From assembly GCA_038239345.1 (NCBI GenBank), contig JBBSEX010000013.1, positions 123,123-187,122 of the forward strand: 64,000 bases of DNA, read 5' to 3'. Within the stretch, counting starts at the first letter, position 1. Every line of letters begins with the position of its first letter. Below the pieces are notes generated by a model, which was not told the origin of the DNA, did no database searches, and saw only the letters and a program-made list of their open reading frames with translations. Positions 7,585 to 16,009 of this stretch are shown in pieces. The translations under genes were made by a program, and so were the position numbers. Source of the DNA: JBBSEX01 sp038239345 (GTDB taxonomy: Bacteria; Acidobacteriota; Terriglobia; Bryobacterales; Bryobacteraceae).

Positions 7585-8988
7585 CTTTCCGGCAAGTTGG
7601 GATGGTCGGAGGCAGGGTACGGCTGGATCAATTTTTCGTTTCAATTCGCTTACGCGCTGACCATGGGATTTGCCGGCCGGGCGGTGGACGTGCTCGGCGT
7701 CCGGCTGGCATTTTCAATCGCGGTAGTGGTATGGTCCGGGGCCGCCATGGCGCACGCTCTGTGCCGCACGACACTGCAATTCTGCATCGCGCGATTCTTC
7801 CTTGGTGTAGGTGAAGCCGCAAACTGGCCGGCCTCTGTCAAAGCTGTTGCCGAATGGTTCCCCGTTCGCGAACGGGCGTTGGCTACCGGCATCTTCAACG
7901 GCGCAAGTAATTTTGGAGTTGCCTTCTCTGTCGCTGTAGTGTGGGTGGGACACACGTTTGGATGGCAGGGAGCCTTCATCGCTACCGGCGGTGTCGGCTT
8001 TTTATGGCTGGCAATTTGGCTTCGGCTCTATTACACGCCGCAGAAGCATCCCGAGCTGTCTCCAGAAGAATTCAGATTGATCGAGAGCGATCATTCCGAG
8101 CCCAAGGTCGAAGAGCAAGCGATTCGCGTTCCGTGGGTATTTTTATTGCGCTACCGGCAAGGATGGGCATTCTTCATAGCCAAGTTCATGACGGATCCGG
8201 TTTGGTGGTTTTATCTCTACTGGCTGCCGTCTTACCTTGTCAAAGAGCGCGGCCTTTCCACGATGGCCAGTGTATCGGCTCTGATAATTCCTTACCTGAT
8301 GGCCGATGTGGGCAGCATTTCCGCTGGATGGCTGTCGAGTTTTTGGATGAAGCGCGGCTGGAATCCCGCGAAAGCTCGTTTGACGGTGATGTTCATCACG
8401 GCAATGTGCATGCCCGCCGCTATTTGGGCGGTGCTCACCAGCCATGCCTGGGTTTCGCTAGCGCTTATTAGTTTGGCCGCCGCCGGCCATGAGGGATGGT
8501 CGACTAACCTGTTTACCACCGCGTCGGATCTATTCCCGAAGCGCGTGGTGGGTTCAGTCGTCGGGCTTGGCGGCACTTGCGGCGCGATCGGCGGCATGCT
8601 GATGACCTTGTTGGCGGGCGGCTTCCTGCAATGGTTTGGCAGCTATGTTCCACTGTTTTTTATCGCAGGCCTAATGCACCCGATAGCCCTTCTTCTATTT
8701 ATATTTTTCGCGGGAAAGAAAATGACTCCCGCCAGTATGGAGATAGGGATTTCAGGGAAGGTTCCCCCCAGTCGTAGCTTAATCATTTCGGGCGTCAGTG
8801 CTTCACTCCTCGGCTGCTTGGGTGCGCTGTTAGCCTACTTGCATTGGGACGAAATAATCGCGGCGGCGAAGGATTCCACGGCCACCGCCGCGGGAGTCTT
8901 TGTGGCATCCAGCGGCATCACCATTGTCGGGTTGCTTTTAATTTACGCAGGTTTGGGTCGGTCGTCGCGGGAGAGCGCGGCCGTATGA
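7567..8988 (+). CDS. MFS transporter of the hexuronate/ExuT type, N-terminally truncated
   Basis: A 473-residue membrane protein with about eleven hydrophobic helices. The first recognisable block is LGWSEAGYGWINFSFQ, which in ExuT-like sugar-acid/anion transporters follows the first membrane helix; that helix with its usual NYxDR motif is missing. In-frame codons upstream of 7567 do not resemble the family, and the DNA there encodes an aldolase fragment on the other strand. Conserved GVGEAANWPASVKAVAEW and the HPELSPEE loop confirm the family. It starts the plus-strand operon: its stop overlaps the kelch gene (ATGA). Whether it works without helix 1 is doubtful. Confidence 0.8.
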   Translation: MQNQEELSGKLGWSEAGYGWINFSFQFAYALTMGFAGRAVDVLGVRLAFSIAVVVWSGAAMAHALCRTTLQFCIARFFLGVGEAANWPASVKAVAEWFPVRERALATGIFNGASNFGVAFSVAVVWVGHTFGWQGAFIATGGVGFLWLAIWLRLYYTPQKHPELSPEEFRLIESDHSEPKVEEQAIRVPWVFLLRYRQGWAFFIAKFMTDPVWWFYLYWLPSYLVKERGLSTMASVSALIIPYLMADVGSISAGWLSSFWMKRGWNPAKARLTVMFITAMCMPAAIWAVLTSHAWVSLALISLAAAGHEGWSTNLFTTASDLFPKRVVGSVVGLGGTCGAIGGMLMTLLAGGFLQWFGSYVPLFFIAGLMHPIALLLFIFFAGKKMTPASMEIGISGKVPPSRSLIISGVSASLLGCLGALLAYLHWDEIIAAAKDSTATAAGVFVASSGITIVGLLLIYAGLGRSSRESAAV

Positions 8989-10001
8989 AGATGTATGGCT
9001 GGCTTACTCTAATGACCTTAATTTATCTGCCCGTCGAAGGCGCAGACTTTAGCTGGACGCTATCTACGCCAATGCCGGAAACTCGCTCGGATTACGCGTC
9101 CGGGCTTATCGGCAATAAACTGATCGTCGCCGGTGGCACGTTCTGGACGGGATCGAAAGATCATTGGATCCAGAAACAATTCTCCCAAAGCACCCACTCA
9201 TTCGATACACGGACTCATACCTGGGAGAAGCTTCCCGATCTGCCGATACCGCTGGCTACGGCTGGATCGGCTGTGATTGACGGAAGGCTTTTCGTCGTGG
9301 GTGGATACACCGGCACGGAGGCGAATCGCAAAGTCTTCGTTCTGGAACAACACCAGGGGAAGTACACCTGGAAGGACTTCGCCGCTTTCCCCTTCGACCG
9401 CGTCTATCCACGAGCCGTAAGCGTGGGAAATCTACTCTATGTGCTGGGCGGCACCAAGGAGTTTGAACGCAGAGATCCCAGCGGGACTTGTTGTTCCTCG
9501 AAAACGGCGACCCGGACCCTTTTGGTTCTCGACGTTACTAAGCCGAACGCCTCCTGGCAGCAGTTAGCGGAGTTTCCCGGCGATCTCTGCTTTTACTTCG
9601 GCCTGGAAACGGACGGCACGGCACTCTGGATGTTCGGAGGAATTTATCAGGGTGCCGCGAAAGATCCGGTGATCGCGCTGAGCCAGGTGTACCGTTACGA
9701 TATTGGCAACCGAAAATGGGCAAAGGCACAGCCACTTCCGGAAGTTAGCATGGAAGGAAATTCTCCCTCCCCCGTGTTTGCCGGCAATGGAATCGTCCTG
9801 GTGAATGAATCTCAAAAGGTCTGGAAGCTCGATTTGAAATCTCAGGAGTATCGCGAAATGCCGCCGCTACCTAAGGCCGCCGCCGTCGATAGGTTCGTCT
9901 ACATTGACGGACAGATTATCGGAGCTAGTGGTGAGAATTTTGAGCAGGGCCCGCGACGCCGGTCGGAATGGGTCTTCATTGGAAAGTACGGTGCGCACTA
10001 G
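8985..10001 (+). CDS. Secreted kelch-repeat protein, NanM-like
   Basis: A 338-residue protein from the ATG at 8985 (ATGA overlap with the MFS stop). It has a signal peptide (MKMYGWLTLMTLIYLPVEGA). At least four kelch blades with the diglycine signature are visible: NKLIVAGGTFW, GRLFVVGGYTG, NLLYVLGGTKE and ALWMFGGIYQG. The repeats and size resemble periplasmic N-acetylneuraminate mutarotases, and pairing with a sugar-acid type MFS transporter is typical for such sugar epimerases. No catalytic residue can be confirmed, so sialic acid itself is not claimed. Its stop overlaps the next gene's GTG start by 11 bp. Confidence 0.75.
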   Translation: MKMYGWLTLMTLIYLPVEGADFSWTLSTPMPETRSDYASGLIGNKLIVAGGTFWTGSKDHWIQKQFSQSTHSFDTRTHTWEKLPDLPIPLATAGSAVIDGRLFVVGGYTGTEANRKVFVLEQHQGKYTWKDFAAFPFDRVYPRAVSVGNLLYVLGGTKEFERRDPSGTCCSSKTATRTLLVLDVTKPNASWQQLAEFPGDLCFYFGLETDGTALWMFGGIYQGAAKDPVIALSQVYRYDIGNRKWAKAQPLPEVSMEGNSPSPVFAGNGIVLVNESQKVWKLDLKSQEYREMPPLPKAAAVDRFVYIDGQIIGASGENFEQGPRRRSEWVFIGKYGAH

Positions 10002-11874
10002 GGGCATACTCTTGGTGGCGGGTGTCGCCATTTGGCTCGCACGATCTGCTTTCGCCGCTCCGAATGTTGTATTAATCACAGTCGACACCCTGCGCGCGGA
10101 TCATCTGCACTGCTACGGCAATCAGCGGATTTCGACTCCGAACATCGACAGACTCGCCGCCGAGGGAACCCGCTTCGAAACTGTAGTGGCCTCGGCACCG
10201 CTCACTCTCCCATCGCACTGCTCTATTCTCACTGGAACGTATCCGATGTTTCACGGCGTCCGCGACAATGTTGGATACCGGCTTGACCCCTCTGTCGAGA
10301 CGCTGGCCCAAATTCTGAAGGGTCACGGTTACGCCACCGGAGCGTTCGTTGGCGCTTATGTCTTGGACCGCGCATTTGGCTTGGGCACGGGGTTCGATTC
10401 CTACTACGATAATTTCGAATCGCAGACGGATCCGCGGGAAACGATCAACATGGCGCAAGTGAAGCGCCGGGGCCGCGAAGTGGTAGATCACGCCACGGCT
10501 TGGATTGAAAAAACACAGGGGCATGCCTTCTTCATCTGGGTGCACCTTTATGATGCACACGATCCGTACGACCCGCCGCCGCCGTTCAAATCTGCATATC
10601 CCAATAATCCGTATGACGGCGAGATCGCCTACGTCGATCAACAGGTGGGCCGGCTTACGACGTTCCTCAAGGCCAAAGGCCTCTATGGAAACACGCTTAT
10701 CTCACTCACCAGCGATCATGGCGAGAGTCTTGGAGAGCATCGGGAACTCAGGCATGGGTATTTCATCTACAACGCAACGGTACTTGTGCCGTGGATCGTC
10801 AAGCCGCCCGTAGCGTTGCTTCAGCCGAGCACAATTTCCCGGCGGGTGCGATCCATCGATATTGCGCCAACGCTGCTGCAGCTCGCGGGATTTCCACGAG
10901 GCAAAACAATGCAGGGTTCGGGGCTGGCCGATTTGATCGCCGGCAAAGACGTGCGAATCGCACCCGAGTTATACAGCGAGAGCTTCTATCCAAGGCAGTT
11001 CGGCTGGAGTGCGCTTCGCAGCTTGCGCGTGGGCGATCTCAAATATATTGATGCACCGCGGCCCGAACTGTACGAGTTGGATAAGGACCCTAGGGAGTTG
11101 AATGACCGCGCGGCGGAGAAACCCGCGGTTGTTGCGGCATTGCGATCAAAGCTGCAGAACTTAATAACGTCCCTGACAGACTCGCAAACTACGGTAACTC
11201 ACGCCCTGACACAGGAAGAGCTCCAAAAATTGGCCCGGCTGGGCTACATCGGCAACTCCACTGTTGTTCCGAAGACAGTCGATTCCACCAGCCTGCCAGA
11301 TCCCAAAGATAAGATCGACGTGTTTTATCTGATTAACCGCGCCGGCATCGAAGCTGGAAATGGGAACTGCGAGGGCGCGGTCCCCACGCTATTAAAAGTG
11401 ATGGAAGACTCTCCAAACATTCCTGCCACGGATGTGATGTTGGGCCGCTGCTATTTTATCCAGGAGCGTTATCAGGATTCGATTAGGATCTTTGAGCACC
11501 TCCCGCGGGCCGACAACTTGAATCCCGACGCGTTGTTCTACATGGCGGCCTCGCAGTTTTACTTGAACCAGTTAGACAAAGCCGAAGCTGGCCTTCTACT
11601 TGTGCTAAGCGCCAATCCGAAACGGACGTATGCCCATAAATATTTAGGCTTCACGTACCAGGCGGAAGGTAAACCGGAGTTGGCTATCCGCGAGTTCGAA
11701 AGCGTGTTAGAGACTTCGCCGCAGGACCTGGAAGCGCATGGCAAACTCGGATTTCTTTTCGCCAGCTCGTCGCGCCTAAACGACGCAATTCCTCATTTTC
11801 GGAAAGTAGTGGACGCGCCCTGCCGGCCGATACTTCGGCGCACTATAACCTCGGCTTGGCTTACCGCGGATTAG
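9991..11874 (+). CDS. Secreted sulfatase-fold hydrolase with C-terminal TPRs; frameshifted tail
   Basis: The GTG at 9991 is chosen because it gives a signal peptide (VRTRGILLVAGVAIWLARSAFA) right before PNVVLITVDTLRADH. The alkaline-phosphatase/sulfatase fold is supported by Asp32, Asp37-His38 and the TSDHGESLGEH metal motif. The sulfatase nucleophile site, normally C/S-x-P-S-R, reads T72-L-P-S-H76, so formylglycine cannot form and a Thr nucleophile is suggested. Residues ~430 onward are TPR repeats. After VVDAPC the frame breaks near 11815-11822: with one base restored, the sequence continues LPADTSAHYNLGLAYRGLGD to a stop at 11943-11945. A one-base deletion is therefore likely, real or technical. 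Confidence 0.82.
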   Translation: MRTRGILLVAGVAIWLARSAFAAPNVVLITVDTLRADHLHCYGNQRISTPNIDRLAAEGTRFETVVASAPLTLPSHCSILTGTYPMFHGVRDNVGYRLDPSVETLAQILKGHGYATGAFVGAYVLDRAFGLGTGFDSYYDNFESQTDPRETINMAQVKRRGREVVDHATAWIEKTQGHAFFIWVHLYDAHDPYDPPPPFKSAYPNNPYDGEIAYVDQQVGRLTTFLKAKGLYGNTLISLTSDHGESLGEHRELRHGYFIYNATVLVPWIVKPPVALLQPSTISRRVRSIDIAPTLLQLAGFPRGKTMQGSGLADLIAGKDVRIAPELYSESFYPRQFGWSALRSLRVGDLKYIDAPRPELYELDKDPRELNDRAAEKPAVVAALRSKLQNLITSLTDSQTTVTHALTQEELQKLARLGYIGNSTVVPKTVDSTSLPDPKDKIDVFYLINRAGIEAGNGNCEGAVPTLLKVMEDSPNIPATDVMLGRCYFIQERYQDSIRIFEHLPRADNLNPDALFYMAASQFYLNQLDKAEAGLLLVLSANPKRTYAHKYLGFTYQAEGKPELAIREFESVLETSPQDLEAHGKLGFLFASSSRLNDAIPHFRKVVDAPCRPILRRTITSAWLTAD

Positions 11875-11956
11875 GAGACAACGCCAACGCTACACATGAA
11901 ATTTCGTTGGCCTGTAAATTGAAGAACGAGTTTTGCGAAAGGTAACGCCGCCACTG

Positions 11957-13417
11957 ATGGATCGCAAACAAGAGAATGCAAATATCCGCGACGCGAAAGA
12001 TCTTCAACGTTTCGGATACGCCCAGGAACTGTTTCGTTCCATGGGAGGATTCTCAAACTTCGCCATTTCGTTCTCGATCATCTCGATCATCACGGGGATC
12101 GCGACACAGTACGATTACGGCCTGGCGATGGGCGGACCCGCCGAGATGTCGATCGGCTGGCCCCTCGTTTCCATCTTAACGCTGGCGGTAGCGGCTAGCC
12201 TCGGTGAGCTGGCGTCGGCGTTCCCAACTTCCGGTGGAACATATAGTTGGGCCAGTCAGTTGGGGGGCGCCACTTGGGGCTGGTTCACTGCTTGGATCGG
12301 GATTATCGGCCTGATCGCTAACATCACAGCGGTGGATTATGGGTGCGCGCAATTCGTAGTCCCGCTGCTTGGCGTTGGGTCGTCCAACAGAACTTTATTA
12401 ATAATCTTTGGCGCAATCCTGCTCTCCCACGGGCTTATCAACCACTACGGAATCCGACTGGTTGCGTGGTTGAATGACTTCAGCGTCACCGTGCATATCG
12501 CAGGAGTCGTGGTGATTGGCGGCGCTTTGATATTTTTCGCGCCCAAACAACCACTCAGCTTCTTTTTTGAACGAACCGCAACAAATACAAACTCGCCGTA
12601 CTTTTGGTCGTTCCTGCTCGGCCTCCTAATGGCGCAGTGGACTCTAGTCGGCTACGACGGGTCGGCGCACGTCTCCGAAGAAACAATCGACCCACGCCGG
12701 CGCGTACCCTGGGCCATCGTCAATTCGGTCGTCATTTCAGCCGTGGTCGGGTTTCTGCTGATCTTCGCCCTGACCATGTCGATCCGCAATATCCCCGAGG
12801 TTCTGCATGCGACCGGCCCCGCTGGCAACAAAATTCCGGCCATGATGGCGATCCTCGATCAAGCTCTCGGCCAGCGCGCCGGGACAATTATTTCCTGGTT
12901 CGCCGTAATGGCGATGTGGTTCTGCGGGCTCTCCTGCATCACGTCGAGCTCGCGCGTTATGTTTGCCTTTGCCCGTGATAACGGAATGCCGCTCTCACAC
13001 TTGTGGCGCAGAGTCACACCTGGGCATGCGGTGCCCGCCGCGGCAATCTGGCTGTCCGTGGGATTGTCTTTTATAGTTGCGATTTCCAGCGGCGCATTCT
13101 CTGTGATCACCGCGGCCAGCACAGTTGCTTTATATATCTCGTACCTTTTGCCCATCTATCTCGGGTGGCGAGCCCGCCGGAGTCTGGTCTGGAAACAGCG
13201 CGGTCCATGGCACCTCGGACGGTTCAGCGGCGCGATTAATATGATTGCTATGCTCTGGACGTTCTTCATTTGCGTCATCCTGGTGATGCCGCCGAATCTG
13301 GTAGCGGGCGGGTCGATGGCGGGCTTAATTGCTTTACTTGCGCTGTGGTATGTGGTGAGCCATCGCTCTCGATTTCAGGCACGTGGATCCGGGCCACAAC
13401 CGGCGGCCATTCCATGA
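11957..13417 (+). CDS. APC-superfamily amino acid permease
   Basis: A 486-residue membrane protein with about twelve helices. The ATG at 11957 is preferred to a TTG at 11933 because the family normally starts with a short polar tail before the DLQRFGYAQELFRSMGGFS region. FSNFAISFSIISIITG and GGPAEMSIGWP are typical of the GABA/amino acid permease branch of APC transporters. It lies between two sulfatase-fold/TPR genes, with an ATGA overlap to the second, so it should be cotranscribed with them. Substrate is probably an amino acid or polyamine; the specific one cannot be inferred. Confidence 0.88.
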   Translation: MDRKQENANIRDAKDLQRFGYAQELFRSMGGFSNFAISFSIISIITGIATQYDYGLAMGGPAEMSIGWPLVSILTLAVAASLGELASAFPTSGGTYSWASQLGGATWGWFTAWIGIIGLIANITAVDYGCAQFVVPLLGVGSSNRTLLIIFGAILLSHGLINHYGIRLVAWLNDFSVTVHIAGVVVIGGALIFFAPKQPLSFFFERTATNTNSPYFWSFLLGLLMAQWTLVGYDGSAHVSEETIDPRRRVPWAIVNSVVISAVVGFLLIFALTMSIRNIPEVLHATGPAGNKIPAMMAILDQALGQRAGTIISWFAVMAMWFCGLSCITSSSRVMFAFARDNGMPLSHLWRRVTPGHAVPAAAIWLSVGLSFIVAISSGAFSVITAASTVALYISYLLPIYLGWRARRSLVWKQRGPWHLGRFSGAINMIAMLWTFFICVILVMPPNLVAGGSMAGLIALLALWYVVSHRSRFQARGSGPQPAAIP

Positions 13418-15279
13418 TCGCTGGCCGAGCGCTTGTTTATCTGGCGTTTGCCGGCATAAGTTTCTCGCGCTCCCGGCCCGACGTTTTCCTGATCACCATC
13501 GACACGCTGCGAGCCGATCACGTTCATTGTTATGGATACGCCAATATTCAAACTCCCGCATTAGACGCCTTGGCACGCGACGGGATTCGGTTCAGCTGTG
13601 CATTCACGCCGAGCCCGATCACAAACGCATCGCACGCCAGCATTCTGACGGGGCTACTTCCCAGCATTCACGGAGTAACCGACTTTGGGGACGCCCTTTC
13701 GAACTCTCACCGGACTCTAGCGCAATCGCTGAAGGATGAAGGCTATCAGACGGCGGCCTTCATCGGATCGGTGATCCTCGATAGCAAATCCCTCGCCCCT
13801 GGCTTCGACCGCGGCTTCGATTTTTACGACAATTTCCCGGCACAGTCCCAGACTTCGGCCAGGACTCTGGAACGGCGCGGGATAGATGTGGTCCAGCATG
13901 CCGAGTCATGGTTGAGATCGCATCCGCGGGGACCGCATTTTGTGTGGCTTCATCTATATGATCCTCACGATCCGTACAAGCCCCCGCCGCCATTCCCGCA
14001 AACCTATGATGGCGAAGTCGCTTATGCCGATTCCGCGGTCTTACATTTTGTGCGATATCTGCGGCAGACGGAACGATATAGCGGCTCGCTCATTGTGGTT
14101 ACCGGCGATCACGGAGAAGGGCTCGGTGATCATCACGAAGACACACATGGAATTTTCCTCTACGATTCCACCACTCATGTTCCGCTGCTGTTCAAACAGC
14201 CCACCGGAACACAAGCCGGGAGGGTTGTTGATGGGCAGGTTCGTACCACCGATATTCTTCCCACCGTGCTCGATCTGCTTGGAATCTCTATTCCTGAAAA
14301 ACTGGATGGCCACTCGTTGCGGCTCTATCTCGACGGCAGCGAAATGGCGGATCGGGTAGCGCTCGGTGAAACGGACTACCCGTTAAGTTTCGGCTGGGCG
14401 GCACTTCGCTCCGTTCGGACGGCCCACTCTTTGTTCGTAGAGGCGCCCCGTCCCGAGCTATACAACCTGAAAGTCGATAGCCAGGCTCTGCAGAATGTCT
14501 ACGAGCCCTGGAACCCGGCGGTGATTCGATTTCGTGAGGCGTTGTCTGAATTGCGTGGCAGATCGCCCGCTCATCCTCGATCCGCGGCGTCGGTTGGCTC
14601 TTCAACAATGGCTGAATTGCGGGCGCTCGGCTATTTTGGTCGAGCCGATGTTGGAAGCGTAACCAATGTTCCGGAACCGTCGCTCTTGCCTGACCCGAAG
14701 GACAAGATCGAAGAACATAATCAACTCCATCGAGCCCTGGAGGCAACGGCGGACCACCGTTTGAAAGACGCTCGCGAAGCGCTTGAGACGCTCATAAAAA
14801 GAAATCCCAATTCATTCCTCGCTCTGCGTCAGCTGGCGGATCTGGAGATCGCGGACGGCCACTATAATCGGGCTATTGATTATTTGAAGCGCACCAGAAT
14901 TCTACACCCCGTGGATGCGCCGGGGGCATTCGCGGAAGGTCGGGCCCTTGCGGGATTGCGTGATCTCCCCGCCGCGAGCGACGCCTTGAAAACGAGTCTC
15001 GAATTAATGCCGGGCCAGTTCGAGCCCCGCTTACTGCTAGGTAAGATTTATCTCGAACTAAACGATCTGGCCGCGGCGGAAGATCAGTTGCAAGCCGCGA
15101 TCCTGCTCCGGCCGGGAAGCACGGCAGCCATGGTTTGGTTAGCTCGGGTCTACATCGCTGAAGGCCACAACGCTGAAGCGATCACCGTGTTGCGGCAAGC
15201 GCTGGCGGCGGACCCTCGAGATGCTGAAGCCCGCGCAACGTTGCGCTTGACGTACCGGCGAGTGAACAAACAAGAGTAG
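13414..15279 (+). CDS. Secreted sulfatase-fold hydrolase with TPR tail (second copy)
   Basis: A 621-residue paralog of the 9991 gene, starting at the ATG that overlaps the permease stop. A signal peptide (MIAGRALVYLAFAGISFSRS) precedes DVFLITIDTLRADHVHC. Metal residues are seen at Asp30, Asp35-His36 and TGDHGEGLGDHHED. The nucleophile segment reads T70-N-A-S-H74 where true sulfatases have C/S-x-P-S-R, so it is not expected to be a formylglycine sulfatase. The C-terminal ~190 residues hold TPR-like repeats (LRQLADLEIADGHYNRAIDY, LLLGKIYLELNDLAAAEDQL, VWLARVYIAEGHNAEAITVL). Unlike its sister this copy is intact. It is the last gene of the plus-strand operon. Confidence 0.85.
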   Translation: MIAGRALVYLAFAGISFSRSRPDVFLITIDTLRADHVHCYGYANIQTPALDALARDGIRFSCAFTPSPITNASHASILTGLLPSIHGVTDFGDALSNSHRTLAQSLKDEGYQTAAFIGSVILDSKSLAPGFDRGFDFYDNFPAQSQTSARTLERRGIDVVQHAESWLRSHPRGPHFVWLHLYDPHDPYKPPPPFPQTYDGEVAYADSAVLHFVRYLRQTERYSGSLIVVTGDHGEGLGDHHEDTHGIFLYDSTTHVPLLFKQPTGTQAGRVVDGQVRTTDILPTVLDLLGISIPEKLDGHSLRLYLDGSEMADRVALGETDYPLSFGWAALRSVRTAHSLFVEAPRPELYNLKVDSQALQNVYEPWNPAVIRFREALSELRGRSPAHPRSAASVGSSTMAELRALGYFGRADVGSVTNVPEPSLLPDPKDKIEEHNQLHRALEATADHRLKDAREALETLIKRNPNSFLALRQLADLEIADGHYNRAIDYLKRTRILHPVDAPGAFAEGRALAGLRDLPAASDALKTSLELMPGQFEPRLLLGKIYLELNDLAAAEDQLQAAILLRPGSTAAMVWLARVYIAEGHNAEAITVLRQALAADPRDAEARATLRLTYRRVNKQE

Positions 15280-15293
15280 CGATCGGCGGCGTG

Positions 15294-15956
15294 TCAGCTC
15301 TTGTAAGCAAGGTTTATCCGGCGTTCCAGTGCCAAAGTAAGCTCATGAAAAAATTCTTTAACCAGTGAGTGTCCTGCCTGTTTCAAGGTTGGAAAATGTT
15401 GTCTCATAGCGTTGATCGTTTCACGGCGCCGCGTTAGTTCCGTATCGCTGATGCGCTCCTTTAGAGCGCTCTCGGCGGCATCGGCATCGAATGCGCAATC
15501 GATCAGACTGTCCACCGCCGAATTCGCATCGAGGATTAGCGCACCGGTGGATCTGAAATTGGTCACGATAGAGTCGAAATGCATGAACGTGCTGTTTGAC
15601 TGGGGCTTTTTCATCCACGTCCAGTTCCCTGTGGAAGCCGCAGCGGCAGCCAGTGCATGTTCAAGCCTAACCGTCGCATGACCGAAAGTTTTTGAATTGG
15701 GGTCGCTTATAATTCCGGTTGCGGGAGCGGTCACCGTCCTCGCCCGGGCCAGGATCGGGTCTTGCTGGATGCGCCCGATCAAGGACAAAGTTCCTGGAAA
15801 TTCTCGCAGCTCGAGTGCACCAAAGCGCTTCGTCAGTACATATGACAAGAGAGTCTCGGACTTCAGCGCGGATATCATCGCGTTTTCGAATGAACCTGCA
15901 ATATTGTTGAAGACGTGTTCGCCTTGTTTATGGGGATTAAAGTTGGCTGATGACAT
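15294..15956 (-). CDS. Hypothetical protein, family not recognised
   Basis: A 220-residue soluble protein with no signal peptide or membrane helix. The N-terminal half is mixed; the C-terminal half is strongly helical and charged (AESALKERISDTELTRRRE and the segment ending FFHELTLALERRINLAYKS). A HFDSIVTNF segment lies mid-protein. I know no family for it. It converges on the sulfatase-fold gene (14-bp gap) and is followed downstream only by intergenic DNA, with the propeller gene next upstream after 53 bp. The frame is long and free of stops on the minus strand, and no convincing competing frame exists, so I take it as a real gene. Confidence 0.55.
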   Translation of the reverse strand: MSSANFNPHKQGEHVFNNIAGSFENAMISALKSETLLSYVLTKRFGALELREFPGTLSLIGRIQQDPILARARTVTAPATGIISDPNSKTFGHATVRLEHALAAAAASTGNWTWMKKPQSNSTFMHFDSIVTNFRSTGALILDANSAVDSLIDCAFDADAAESALKERISDTELTRRRETINAMRQHFPTLKQAGHSLVKEFFHELTLALERRINLAYKS

Positions 15957-16009
15957 AAACTGGCTCAGATCCTATCAAAATTATGCTGCCCGTGGAACTC
16001 TGAAGGTCA

